64,000 nucleotides of DNA from CAZMGV01 sp964621525 [NCBI: uncultured bacterium] (GTDB taxonomy: Bacteria; JAGRBM01): positions 23,890 to 87,889 of the forward strand of contig CAZUMS010000015.1 in the NCBI GenBank assembly GCA_964621525.1, read 5' to 3'. A program made the position numbers and the translations under genes. The notes under the pieces were generated by a model that was not told the origin of the DNA, did not search any database, and saw only the letters and a program-made list of their open reading frames with translations. Below are positions 33,152 to 41,680 of this stretch, piece after piece. Positions within the stretch are counted from its first letter, which is position 1, and every line of letters begins with the position of its first letter.

Positions 33152-33487
33152 ATGCCGATTCATGATTACCGGTGTCTGGATTGCGGGCGACGTTTCGAAG
33201 CGGTGGTTCGTGCCGGGCAGGTGCTGGAGAAGTGCGGCAGTTACTGTATGCCGGGGCCGGGCGTGAAGCAGTACGGCGGCGGCCGGGTGGAACGGCTCCT
33301 GTCGGCGCCGGCCGCGGTGAAGCGGCCCGGCCGGAAAGACAGGATCGGCGACACGGACCTCGGGAAAAAGGGTTTCAGCAAATACGTGAATGAAGGCGGC
33401 GGGAAGTTCCGCAAGGTGGCGGGCGACAAGGGGCCGGACGTGATCCACAGGGATGCGCCACCGAAGCGGAAGCGGCGGAAATCCTGA
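33152..33487 (+). CDS. FmdB-family zinc-ribbon protein
   Basis: 111 aa. The start MPIHDYRCLDCGRRFEAVVRAG is the FmdB/CxxC_CxxC_SSSS signature. The second cysteine pair is atypical (EKCGSYCMPG). The C-terminal half is basic (KRPGRKDR, PPKRKRRKS) and probably binds nucleic acid or acidic surfaces. Family members are annotated as putative regulators without a known mechanism. The patatin-like gene begins 2 bp after the stop. Confidence 0.72.
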   Translation: MPIHDYRCLDCGRRFEAVVRAGQVLEKCGSYCMPGPGVKQYGGGRVERLLSAPAAVKRPGRKDRIGDTDLGKKGFSKYVNEGGGKFRKVAGDKGPDVIHRDAPPKRKRRKS

Positions 33488-33489
33488 CC

Positions 33490-34557
33490 ATGCGGCGGCT
33501 TCGTTTCCGGGCCGGTCGGCGGCTCCTGCCGAGGCTGATGGACGCGGGGCTCAAGCCATCCGATGTCCGGGTGGTACCCGGTGCGGCGGGCGGCCCCAAG
33601 TGGCTCGTGCTGGCGGAACTGGACCGGTTCATCTTCGGGAACTGGCTGAAAACGTCGGGGGAACCGGTGGACCTCGTGGGCGCTTCAGCCGGAGCGTGGC
33701 GGTTTGCGGCTGCTGCGCAGCAGGATCCGGCAGCCGCCCTCGACCGCCTGAAAGACGCCTACATTCACCAGAGCTATTCGGCGAAGCCTCCGCTCGCCGA
33801 AGTGACGGCCCAGTGCCGGAAGATCATCGGTTCGTTTGCGGGCGAACGTGCGGCGGAGGAGATACTCTCGAATCCGCACCTGCGCTTGCAGGTGGTGACG
33901 GCGCGTTCGCGCCATCTCACGGGCAGCGACGCCAAGCCCGTCGCCGCAATCGGTTTCGGAGCTGCGGCTGCATTCAATGCGCTTTCACGCAAGGCGCTCG
34001 GGCTGTTCCAGGAGCGGGTCGTGTTTCACCATCCGGAAGCAGCACCGGTGATGGACGAAGGTGGCGGGCTCGCGGTGACTCGCGTGATGCTCACGGCAGG
34101 AAATCTCCAGGAAGCGCTGCTCGCCTCTGGAGCGATTCCGTTCCTGTCGGAGCGGGTGGCGGCCCCGGCGGGCGCTCCGCCCGGCTGGTACCGGGACGGC
34201 GGGCTCACGGACTACCATTTCGATTTCGCCTGGCGGGTCAAAGAGGGCGAGGCTGTGCTTTATCCGCATTTCTCGCACGAGATCGTGCCCGGCTGGCTGG
34301 ACAAGACGCTCTTCTGGCGGCGGGCCGGTGCCGAAAGCCTGAAGGATGTTCTTCTTGTCTCTCCGTCGGACGAGTTCGTCGCCTCCCTGCCGATGAAGAA
34401 GATCCCCGACCGCAGCGATTTTTACACCTTCAAGGGCAGGGATGCCGAGCGGTTCCGCCTCTGGGAGGAAACCGCCGCCCGCTGCCGAGAACTGGCGGAC
34501 GAGTTCGCCGAAGCGGTGGAAGGCGTGAAGCTGAGAGAGTGGGTGGAGCCGGCTTAG
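33490..34557 (+). CDS. Patatin-like phospholipase
   Basis: 355 aa. The oxyanion loop region reads VVPGAAGGPKW. The nucleophile is Ser66 in GASAG and the catalytic Asp is Asp236 in YRDGGLTDYHF, giving the patatin Ser-Asp dyad. LLASGAIPFLSE matches the conserved strand before the dyad Asp. There is no signal peptide, so it probably acts on cytoplasmic or inner-leaflet lipids. Two bp separate it from the FmdB-like gene and 32 bp from the MFS gene. Confidence 0.85.
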   Translation: MRRLRFRAGRRLLPRLMDAGLKPSDVRVVPGAAGGPKWLVLAELDRFIFGNWLKTSGEPVDLVGASAGAWRFAAAAQQDPAAALDRLKDAYIHQSYSAKPPLAEVTAQCRKIIGSFAGERAAEEILSNPHLRLQVVTARSRHLTGSDAKPVAAIGFGAAAAFNALSRKALGLFQERVVFHHPEAAPVMDEGGGLAVTRVMLTAGNLQEALLASGAIPFLSERVAAPAGAPPGWYRDGGLTDYHFDFAWRVKEGEAVLYPHFSHEIVPGWLDKTLFWRRAGAESLKDVLLVSPSDEFVASLPMKKIPDRSDFYTFKGRDAERFRLWEETAARCRELADEFAEAVEGVKLREWVEPA

Positions 34558-34589
34558 CCCAGGCATCTTGCACCGGTTAAGGTTGGGGA

Positions 34590-35789
34590 ATGGCCGAAGC
34601 GACCGGAGACAGAAAGCTGAAGGCCGCCCGGCAGTTCATCGTCCTGATGGGCGTCGTCAGCCTGTTCGGCGATTTCTGCTATGAAGGGGCGCGGAGTATC
34701 GGCGGACCGTACCTCGCCCTGCTCGGGGCGAGCGCAGCCACTGTCGGTTTTGTCGCCGGACTGGGCGAGTTCATCGGGTACGGACTCCGGTATGTGGCGG
34801 GCCTGGTGGGCGACCGGACCCGGCGTTACTGGCCGCTCACGATCTTCGGCTACTCCCTGAATCTCATCGTTATTCCGGGAATGGCGTTTGCCGGGAACTG
34901 GCAGGCGGCCATGGTGCTGTTCCTGCTGGAGCGGTTCGGCAAGGCCATCCGGAGTCCTGCAAGGAGCACGCTGGTCTCCCACGCGGCGAGCCAGGCCGGA
35001 GCGGGCTGGAGCTTCGGTCTTGAGGAAGCACTGGACCAGATCGGGGCGGTTGCGGGTCCGCTGCTCGTGGGGTTCGCCATGTTCCTTCGACAGGATGCGG
35101 CACCGCTGGAGCAGTACCGCCTTGCGTATCTGCTGCTCGCCCTTCCTGCGCTTGCGACGATCGGCCTTGTCGTCGCGGCCAGGCTCCGATTCCCTGATCC
35201 GCGCGAGTTTGAGCCTGATGTGGGCCATCCGGGCGATGGACCCGGCCGCGTGTTCTGGCTCTATCTTGCCGCTATCGGGCTTCTGGGTGCGGGGTTCGCG
35301 GACTGGGCGGTGCTGGCGTTCCATCTCGTCAAGACAGACATCGTTGCAGAGGGGCTCATTCCCGTATTCTATGCCGGCGCGATGGGGGTGGATGGTGCGG
35401 CGGCCCTATATTTCGGGAGGCGCTATGACCGCGATGGGCTTCCTGTACTGATGATTGCCGCCGCAGTTTCCGCCGCTTTCGCGCCGCTCGTCTTCCTCAT
35501 CCACAGTCCCTATGTGGTTGCACTCGGCCTGTTTTGCTGGGGCACCGGGATGGGCGCGACCGAATCGATCCTGAAGGCGGTCATCGTCCGGCTCGTTCCG
35601 CCGGACCGCCGTAGCCGTGCATATGGCGTGTTCTATGCGGTTTACGGACTGTGCTGGTGGGCCGGAAGCGCCGTGATGGGATCGCTCTACGACCGGTCGA
35701 TTCTGGGGCTCGTGGTCTTTTCGGTCTGTACCCAGCTGGCGGCGATACCGCTGCTCATGCTGGTCAACCGGCGGATGAAATCGTTCTAG
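34590..35789 (+). CDS. Major facilitator superfamily transporter
   Basis: 399 aa with about 11-12 membrane helices. SLFGDFCYEGARSIGGPYLALLGASAATVGF and GEFIGYGLRYVAGLVGDRTRRYWPL match a widespread MFS group whose members carry a GDxxYEGARS motif in helix 1. LLERFGKAIRSPARSTLVSHA includes the conserved loop. Substrate unknown. It is probably co-transcribed with the upstream lipase gene. Confidence 0.85.
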   Translation: MAEATGDRKLKAARQFIVLMGVVSLFGDFCYEGARSIGGPYLALLGASAATVGFVAGLGEFIGYGLRYVAGLVGDRTRRYWPLTIFGYSLNLIVIPGMAFAGNWQAAMVLFLLERFGKAIRSPARSTLVSHAASQAGAGWSFGLEEALDQIGAVAGPLLVGFAMFLRQDAAPLEQYRLAYLLLALPALATIGLVVAARLRFPDPREFEPDVGHPGDGPGRVFWLYLAAIGLLGAGFADWAVLAFHLVKTDIVAEGLIPVFYAGAMGVDGAAALYFGRRYDRDGLPVLMIAAAVSAAFAPLVFLIHSPYVVALGLFCWGTGMGATESILKAVIVRLVPPDRRSRAYGVFYAVYGLCWWAGSAVMGSLYDRSILGLVVFSVCTQLAAIPLLMLVNRRMKSF

Positions 35790-35790
35790 A

Positions 35791-35848
35791 CCGGCTGAGA
35801 GGGGTTTCCAGACGCCGCCTATGCCGGACCGTCGCCCCTGTGAGCCGG
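35791..35848. terminator. Large stem-loop between convergent genes
   Basis: Stem 35791-35804 pairs with 35835-35848 at about 12 of 14 positions, across a 30-base loop. It lies exactly between the convergent MFS and hemerythrin genes. Neither side has a T-run, so it is at best a Rho-independent-like or RNA-stabilising element. Confidence 0.35.
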
Positions 35849-36265
35849 CTATCTGACCGGGTGTGCGCGGGTGTGATTTGCCATTTCTCGGTCGATCACC
35901 AGAATGTGCTGCTCCCACCAGTGCTTGAGGTAGGCGAGCACCTGCTGGCTGACCCGGTGGTCCCGGATGACGTTCATTTCCAGGGTCGCAATGTTCTCGC
36001 GATAGGAGCGGTGGGCCGCGAGGTGGGCTTCGGCGCCGGGGAAATCGGCATGGATCATCATCGCTTCCTCGACCCTGAAGTGGTAGTCCCCGTACTCCCT
36101 GAGGCGGTGGAAAATCCGCACTAGCACTTCATCGTCGAGATGGGATTCAACGGCGATATGGAAATCGTTGATCAGTTCCACCAGATTCCGGTGATGGGTA
36201 TCGATGGGCTCGAGTCCCAGTTCGAACACGGGGCTCCAGACGATATATTTCGGGCCGTTCTTCAT
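35849..36265 (-). CDS. Bacteriohemerythrin
   Basis: 138 aa from ATG 36265; an upstream in-frame start at 36388 would add an unrelated tail. All di-iron ligands of bacteriohemerythrin are visible: His25 (IDTHHRNL), His62 and Glu66 (YHFRVEEAMM), His81/His85 (HLAAHRSY), His120 and Asp125 (WWEQHILVID). The protein reversibly binds O2 at a non-haem di-iron centre and may store, deliver or sense oxygen. Its place beside a cluster of O2-dependent iron enzymes is suggestive. No strong Shine-Dalgarno sequence is seen. Confidence 0.9.
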   Translation of the reverse strand: MKNGPKYIVWSPVFELGLEPIDTHHRNLVELINDFHIAVESHLDDEVLVRIFHRLREYGDYHFRVEEAMMIHADFPGAEAHLAAHRSYRENIATLEMNVIRDHRVSQQVLAYLKHWWEQHILVIDREMANHTRAHPVR

Positions 36266-36493
36266 GGATACCGGGACCGTCCGTCCCCGACAATACCAGA
36301 ACTTCCGGACAGGTACCTGACGCACGGCATACGTGGTTAGAAAATTCCGGCCCTGTGCGAAAATCAGGGTGGAAACTGGGGGCCTCATGGGTTGAGGTCA
36401 CGGTTGCGGTGGGAATTGGTCTGCTTCTGCTCCATTTTGATGCGGATCGTTTTCCCCGATGTAATATCTCCGGTCACTGGAAGGGTTTGCCCG

Positions 36494-37105
36494 TCAGGAT
36501 TTCCGTAAAACTTCGGCTTCCACATAATGGCTCACGAGGTCGGCAATCCCTTCGCCGACCTGTTCGTAGGTCACGGGCGGGTTTTCCGCCGAAAGCTGAC
36601 GGAGCACGACAAATATTCCGGCATTGATGAGAATGTAGGCCAATGTCGGGATATTCCGGATCTTCATGTATTCGGGATGGTTGCTCAGGTACTGGACCAG
36701 AAGGTCCATGAGCGCCTTGCTCACCGGTTCGATGCTGTCCAGCGGCTCGGTTCTGATGAGCTGCCGGGCGACCGAGAGATACCGGCCGTTGTTCCGGGTG
36801 AGGAGTTCGCCGAACCGGGCGACGATCAGGCGGATCGCTTCGCGAATCTCGAGCTTAACGACCTCGGGGGTGAGTTCCCGGATCAGGACCACCACATCGT
36901 CCGAGAACTTGCGGTTCATGGCGGCGAAGAGGTCTTCCTTGTCCGCAAAATATTCGTAGAGCGAACCGACACCGATCCCTGCCGCATCGGCAATTTGCCG
37001 GGTGGTGGTATCCGAAGGGCCGTGCCGGGCGACACAGATAAAGCCCGCCTCAATAATGGCCTCAACCGTGGCCTTTGACCGTTTTTGAGTAGGTTTACGT
37101 GGCAT
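36494..37105 (-). CDS. TetR/AcrR regulator of the divergent di-iron/monooxygenase operon
   Basis: 203 aa. The HTH reads TVEAIIEAGFICVARHG then TTRQIADAAGIGVGSLYEYF (about 13-60). The C-terminal ligand domain resembles the TetR_C group typified by IRTEPLDSIEPV. It is divergent from the plus-strand operon starting at 37206, and the 100 bp between them holds a perfect 16 bp palindrome, so local repression is likely. No inducer can be named. Confidence 0.88.
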   Translation of the reverse strand: MPRKPTQKRSKATVEAIIEAGFICVARHGPSDTTTRQIADAAGIGVGSLYEYFADKEDLFAAMNRKFSDDVVVLIRELTPEVVKLEIREAIRLIVARFGELLTRNNGRYLSVARQLIRTEPLDSIEPVSKALMDLLVQYLSNHPEYMKIRNIPTLAYILINAGIFVVLRQLSAENPPVTYEQVGEGIADLVSHYVEAEVLRKS

Positions 37106-37110
37106 GTTCC

Positions 37111-37143
37111 AATCCGAATTGAACCCGAACAGTTGTTCGGATT
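37111..37143. promoter_or_regulatory. Palindromic TetR operator in the divergent promoter
   Basis: CCGAACA-GT-TGTTCGG (37125-37140) is a perfect 7 bp inverted repeat with a 2 bp centre. It is flanked by an outer perfect pair AATCCGAA (37111-37118) and TTCGGATT (37136-37143). It lies 20 bp from the TetR start and 66 bp before the ferritin-like gene. Confidence 0.7.
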
Positions 37144-37205
37144 ATCATAAAGACAACGGTGGGAGCAATGGCTCTAAGCTGATAAAGGCAGGAGACCCCA
37201 AGAAC

Positions 37206-38132
37206 ATGAACACCACTGAAGTCCGGCAGGCGATGGAAGCGGAAGCCCGGAAGCTGAACGGTGCCCGGGCCGGCGTGCCGGTGAGGCACATGGATTTCAT
37301 TCATCCGGCGGACAAGCCCCGGTTCTTTTTCTATGACCGTAACCCGCTGGCGACGTCCCTCTTCGCGGTGTTCTCGGCGATCTTCCCTCCGGGCGAGCGG
37401 TTCTTTGTCGAATCGGTCCGCCGCTTCCGGGACCGGATCGGGGACGAGACGCTCAAGGCTCAGGTTTCGGGATTCATCGGGCAGGAATCGGTCCACGGGC
37501 GCGAGCACGAACGGCTGAACGAATGGTTCGTGGCGCACGGGTTCGACATGGCGATGCCGGACCGCATGATCCGGTTCAGTCTGGGACTTCTGGAACATCT
37601 GCCGCCGTCCCAGCAGCTCGCCTGCACGACTTTTATGGAGCACTTCACGGCGCATCTCGCCGAAGCGTGGCTGACCGACGTTCGGTTCCGGAAGGGTGCC
37701 GACCCCGAGATGCTCCGGCTGTGGAGCTGGCACGCCCTTGAGGAACTGGAACACAAGGCGGTGGCGTTCGACGTTCATCGGGAAGTGAGCCGTCACGAGC
37801 ATCTGGAACGGGTGCTCGCCGGGCCGCTGGTCGTTGCGGCGCTGCTGCCAGGCATCGTGTTCAGCCTCGTCTGGCTGGTGGTGAGGCAGGGTGAGGCCGC
37901 CAGTTTCCGGGAACACGGCCGGGGGATCCGGGCGCTGATCGGACCGGGCGGGTTTCTCACGAAAATCTTCCCCCGGATGCCGGCATACCTGAAAAGGGAT
38001 TTTCACCCGGACCAGCATGAGACGAAGGCGATCGAAAAGGCCTGGCGCGAAAAGCTGTTCGGCCCGTCCGGCGAACTGAACGGGATGTTCAGAAACCGCG
38101 AGGCGGCCGAACGGGCGGCGGCACAGGCGTAA
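37206..38132 (+). CDS. PF10118-like di-iron (predicted metal-dependent hydrolase) protein with membrane helix
   Basis: 308 aa from ATG 37206 (AGGAG about 12 bases upstream). Candidate metal ligands repeat as in ferritin-like four-helix bundles: Glu64/69, Glu94 with His97 (GQESVHGREH), Glu145 (FMEHFTAH) and Glu180 with His183 (HALEELEHKAVAFDVH). A hydrophobic helix occurs at about 208-232 (LVVAALLPGIVFSLVWLVV). The family is named a metal-dependent hydrolase, but the ligand pattern is that of an oxygen-activating di-iron site. First gene of the TetR-controlled operon. Confidence 0.75.
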   Translation: MNTTEVRQAMEAEARKLNGARAGVPVRHMDFIHPADKPRFFFYDRNPLATSLFAVFSAIFPPGERFFVESVRRFRDRIGDETLKAQVSGFIGQESVHGREHERLNEWFVAHGFDMAMPDRMIRFSLGLLEHLPPSQQLACTTFMEHFTAHLAEAWLTDVRFRKGADPEMLRLWSWHALEELEHKAVAFDVHREVSRHEHLERVLAGPLVVAALLPGIVFSLVWLVVRQGEAASFREHGRGIRALIGPGGFLTKIFPRMPAYLKRDFHPDQHETKAIEKAWREKLFGPSGELNGMFRNREAAERAAAQA

Positions 38133-38171
38133 ACAGCAGCAGCTTTGTTTTGCTCGCGGAGGATATGGAGC

Positions 38172-39236
38172 ATGGGTTTCGCAGGTTTCGGTCCGTCAAA
38201 GATCCAGTTCAACACTTTCTCGTTCGAAAAGTCCGCGGACGAAGCCCACCGGTTCACCAGGTGCGAGAACATCTACCACAAGGGGCAGGATCTCGCCTGG
38301 GACGGCAAGGACGTCCTGAAGATGCTGCTGAAGGAGCATGGCGGTATCCATCTCTCCGAAACGAAGAAGAAGGCGCTCGAACAGGTTTTTCTCGGCACCA
38401 TGTGGGGCGAGTTCGCTGCCTGGCGCATCTCGCTCGAGATCGCCGACGGTCTTGCGCCGATGGAAGCCAAGATGGCGGCGACGAGCCAGGCGTTCGACGA
38501 GGCCCGGCACTTCTATACGATGCACGACTACCTGACGGCGCTTGGCGACGTGCCGGACCACCGCCGGATGGACCGGGCCGTGCGGGCGCTGCTGGATCTG
38601 CCGCTCGACACGGAAAATCTGGCACTGAAACTTCTCGGCATGCAGATTTTCATCGAGCCGATGGCGCTCACCCTGTTCCAGTTCATCCGGGAGAGCCGCC
38701 CCGAGCCCGTGATCGCCGAACTGATGAAATACTACGAGCGGGACGAAGCCCGGCATGTGGGGCTCGGGATGCAGTATTTCCCGGTCATGGCAAAGCGGAT
38801 GAACCCGTTCGAGGCGCTCCGTACGATCATGTTTCAGGCAGAACTGATTGCAATCGGTATGTATGAAATGAAGGTTCTGGAGCCGCATTTCGAGGTGCTC
38901 GAACTGGATCCCTATCGCATGATGGAGAACGCCTGGTCGAAGCAGAACATCGTGCTTCAGGACACCGTCCGGGCGTTCGGGCTGAATCCCGCGCGCGTCA
39001 ACCGGGCCCTCAGCGGTATCCTGGGGGCGATTCAGGCGTACCTGTTTTCTCCCGGCGCACGGCGCCGGTCGCAGCTCCGCCGTATCCGGGATGCCTGGGG
39101 TGCGCTCCATGCAGACATGCAGGGCGAACTCAATTATGATCCTGACTCGATCGCCGCTCACGACCGCCACGACATCCTCACCGAGAAGGGAATGGTATCG
39201 GGCGCATCCGGCGGGACGGGGATCTGGGACCGATAA
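38172..39236 (+). CDS. Ferritin-like di-iron oxygenase (AurF/R2-like)
   Basis: 354 aa from ATG 38172 (GGAG just upstream). A full carboxylate-bridged di-iron set is visible: Glu80 (MWGEFAAWR), Glu110 and His113 (AFDEARHFYT), Glu162 (FIEPMALTLF), Glu192 and His195 (ERDEARHVGLGMQ). Two (D/E)EARH boxes about 80 residues apart are typical of AurF-type N-oxygenases and R2-like proteins. There is no tyrosyl-radical site that I can identify, so ribonucleotide reductase is unlikely. It follows the PF10118-like gene by 39 bp and precedes the monooxygenase by 37 bp. Confidence 0.8.
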   Translation: MGFAGFGPSKIQFNTFSFEKSADEAHRFTRCENIYHKGQDLAWDGKDVLKMLLKEHGGIHLSETKKKALEQVFLGTMWGEFAAWRISLEIADGLAPMEAKMAATSQAFDEARHFYTMHDYLTALGDVPDHRRMDRAVRALLDLPLDTENLALKLLGMQIFIEPMALTLFQFIRESRPEPVIAELMKYYERDEARHVGLGMQYFPVMAKRMNPFEALRTIMFQAELIAIGMYEMKVLEPHFEVLELDPYRMMENAWSKQNIVLQDTVRAFGLNPARVNRALSGILGAIQAYLFSPGARRRSQLRRIRDAWGALHADMQGELNYDPDSIAAHDRHDILTEKGMVSGASGGTGIWDR

Positions 39237-39273
39237 GCGGCCTTGCGGGCGGATTTCGAAGCGGGGGGCGGTA

Positions 39274-40782
39274 ATGACGGCGATGAGCGGACGGCCCGTG
39301 ACGGTCGCGGTGATCGGCGCTGGCATGTCCGGCCTCAACATGGCGATCCAGCTCCGCAGGGCCGGGATCGAGAGCTTCACCGTTTTCGAGAAGGCCGCCT
39401 CCGTCGGCGGCACCTGGCGCGAGAACCGTTACCCGGGGCTCACCTGCGACGTTCCGGCGCAATGGTATACCTATTCCTACGAACCCAATCCTGAATGGAC
39501 CCACCGGTTCGCGCGGGGCCCGGAAATACGGCAGTATTTCGAGCGGGTCGCGCGCAAGTACAACCTTCTTCCCAAGATACGCTTCGGCACGGAAATTGTG
39601 GAGGCGTCCTTCGGCGATTCCAGATGGACGCTGAAGACCCGCACCGGCGAGGTTCATTCCGCCGACGTGCTCGTCGCTGCCACGGGCGTCCTTCACCACC
39701 CCAGCGTTCCCCAGATCGAAGGGCTCGATGCGTTCGGCGGCGATTCGTTTCACAGTGCCCGCTGGCCGGACGGTCTCAGCCTGAAAGGCAGGCGGATCGG
39801 AATCATCGGCTCCGGTTCCACGGCGCTCCAGATATTGCCGGCGATCGTGGAAGAAGTCCGGAACGTGCATCTGTTCCAGCGTACGCCGTCGTGGATACTC
39901 CCGGTCCCCGACCGCAGGTATTCCGGCCTTGAGAAGGCCGTACTCCGCCGGGTGCCCGCGCTTTCGCACCTTTCCTATGACGTATGGGACCGGATGTTCA
40001 CGGTCTTCGCCGATAACAGTCTCGGCACCAAGGACGGAAGCAGCCGGCTCCAGCCGTACGTCCGTTACCGTTGTCTTCAGTACCTCAAAACGGTGAAAGA
40101 CCCCGGTCTTCGCCGGAAGCTCACCCCCGATTACGCACCGATGTGCAAGCGGCTGGTGATTTCCACGAGTTTCTACGAGGCAATCCAGCATCCGAACGCC
40201 AGCCTGGAGACCGCCGGTATCGAGAGGGTTCTCGAATCCGGCCTCCTGCTGAAAGACGGCAGGAAAATCGATCTGGACGTGCTGGTACTGGCCACCGGCT
40301 TTCACGCGCACAACTACATCCGCCCGGCAAGGGTGACCGGGAGGGACGGCGTCCGGCTCGATGATGTGTGGTCCGGCAGTCTGCGGAACTACCTCTCGCT
40401 GGCCATCCCGGGCTTTCCGAACCTGTTTTTCATGATCGGGCCGAACAGCCCGATCGGCAACTAGTCCCTGATTCCTCTGGCGGAGCGGCAGGCGAAGTAC
40501 GTCCTGAAGTGTATTGCGCGGCTCCGGTCCGGAACCGCGTTGACGATCGAACCCACGGAGCAGGCCGCCGACAGTTTCGGCAGCCGGATGAAAGAAGCCA
40601 TGAGGGGAACGATCTGGTCCAGCGGCTGTTCGAGCTGGTATCAGGACGATCAGGGGATTCCGACACTCTGGCCGTATTCGCCGAAACGATACCTGCAGGA
40701 GCTGTCGGCTCCGGACTGGGGCAACTTCGCGTTCGGCCCGCCTCCTGCTGGACCGGATAAGCTTCACCTGACGGGGAGATGA
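39274..40782 (+). pseudogene. Baeyer-Villiger-type flavin monooxygenase interrupted by an in-frame amber codon
   Basis: From ATG 39274 the frame encodes 396 residues, then TAG (40462-40464), then 105 more codons in the same frame to TGA 40780-40782. The first part has the FAD fold (VIGAGMSGLNMAIQLRRAGI), the BVMO fingerprint FxGxxxHxxxW as FGGDSFHSARWPDG, the NADPH fold (GIIGSGSTALQI), and ATGFHAHNYI. The part after TAG (SLIPLAERQAKYVLK, then WSSGCSSWYQDDQG, LWPYSP) is the normal C-terminus of this family. So one base change to TAG, a sequencing error, or readthrough explains the break. Without the last 105 residues the substrate domain would be incomplete. Third gene of the operon, 4 bp before the PhyH gene. 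Confidence 0.85.
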
Positions 40783-40786
40783 CCGA

Positions 40787-41662
40787 ATGCAGAACGTGAC
40801 CCGAGAGTCCGTCCGAGAACCCGCCGTTTTCACTGGCTCCCTCACGCCGGAGCAGGTGGCCCACTATGACGAGCACGGTTACGTCGTCGTTCCCGGCGTG
40901 CTTTCCCCGGAAGAGATCGAGCGGTACAAGGCGCGGGCCCGGGAGATCGTCCTCGGCGCCTATCCGCCGGAGGCAAAATCCCGGATCCTGCGCGACGTCC
41001 GGATCCACAACGGTTTCCTGCCGCCGTTCGAGGACCCCGAGCACAACATGTGGAAAATCCTGAACCCGGATGTTTTCGATCCCGTGTTCGAGCGGTACCT
41101 GACGACACCGAAGCTGCTGGATGCCGTGGAGAGCCTGATCGGGCCGGATATCCTCGCGTTCCTCCTGATGTTCATCTACAAGCCGCCACGCCTCGCCGAG
41201 GCGGTCCACCCGTTCCACCAGGATGCCGTCTATTTCCCGTTCTCGCCGCACAGCCTGTCGGTGGGTACGTGGCTCCCTCTGGACGACGCCCACGAAAAGA
41301 ACGGCACACTCGTCGTCATCCCCGGTTCGCACAAGGAGGGGATGCGCAAGTACGAGATCCCCGAAGGCGGCAAATTCGGCGTCGCGCTGGGCCTCGAGGC
41401 AACCGGCGCGAAGGCGCTGCCCAATCAGGTGGCGCTCGACGTGAAAGCCGGCGACTGCGTGCTTTTTCACACGCACCTGCTTCACACGACGCCGGGCAAT
41501 GTGACGGACGGACACCGCCGTGTCATCACGGTGCACATTGCCAGCGCCCGCTGCCGCCCGCTGGGCAACATCAGGGAGTTCGGTTTTACGCTGGTGCGGG
41601 GGCAGACCTACGAAGGCTGCCTGAAGCCCCAGGAACGGGCCATCGGCCTCAAGTTCGTTTGA
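40787..41662 (+). CDS. Phytanoyl-CoA dioxygenase-family (PhyH) Fe(II)/2-oxoglutarate oxygenase
   Basis: 291 aa. Iron ligands are His144 and Asp146 (HPFHQDAVYF) and His233 (HTHLLHTTPGN); an Arg pair near 244-245 (GHRRVITVH) would bind 2-oxoglutarate. TWLPLDDAHEKNGTLVVIPGSHKEG is the central PhyH core. The N-terminus ELTPEQVAHYDEHGYVVVPG-like region fits the family. It starts 4 bp after the monooxygenase stop and closes the operon. Substrate unknown: hydroxylation of an acyl chain or small terpenoid would suit the neighbours. Confidence 0.87.
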   Translation: MQNVTRESVREPAVFTGSLTPEQVAHYDEHGYVVVPGVLSPEEIERYKARAREIVLGAYPPEAKSRILRDVRIHNGFLPPFEDPEHNMWKILNPDVFDPVFERYLTTPKLLDAVESLIGPDILAFLLMFIYKPPRLAEAVHPFHQDAVYFPFSPHSLSVGTWLPLDDAHEKNGTLVVIPGSHKEGMRKYEIPEGGKFGVALGLEATGAKALPNQVALDVKAGDCVLFHTHLLHTTPGNVTDGHRRVITVHIASARCRPLGNIREFGFTLVRGQTYEGCLKPQERAIGLKFV

Positions 41663-41680
41663 GCAGGCGCGCCACCGCGC

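Noticed and set aside
38172-39236. Ribonucleotide reductase beta subunit
   Set aside because: The di-iron ligands fit, but no radical tyrosine environment and no alpha subunit are visible; AurF/R2-like is a safer call.
40540-40782. Separate 80-residue gene after the monooxygenase
   Set aside because: It is the in-frame C-terminus of the same monooxygenase after the amber codon, not an independent gene.
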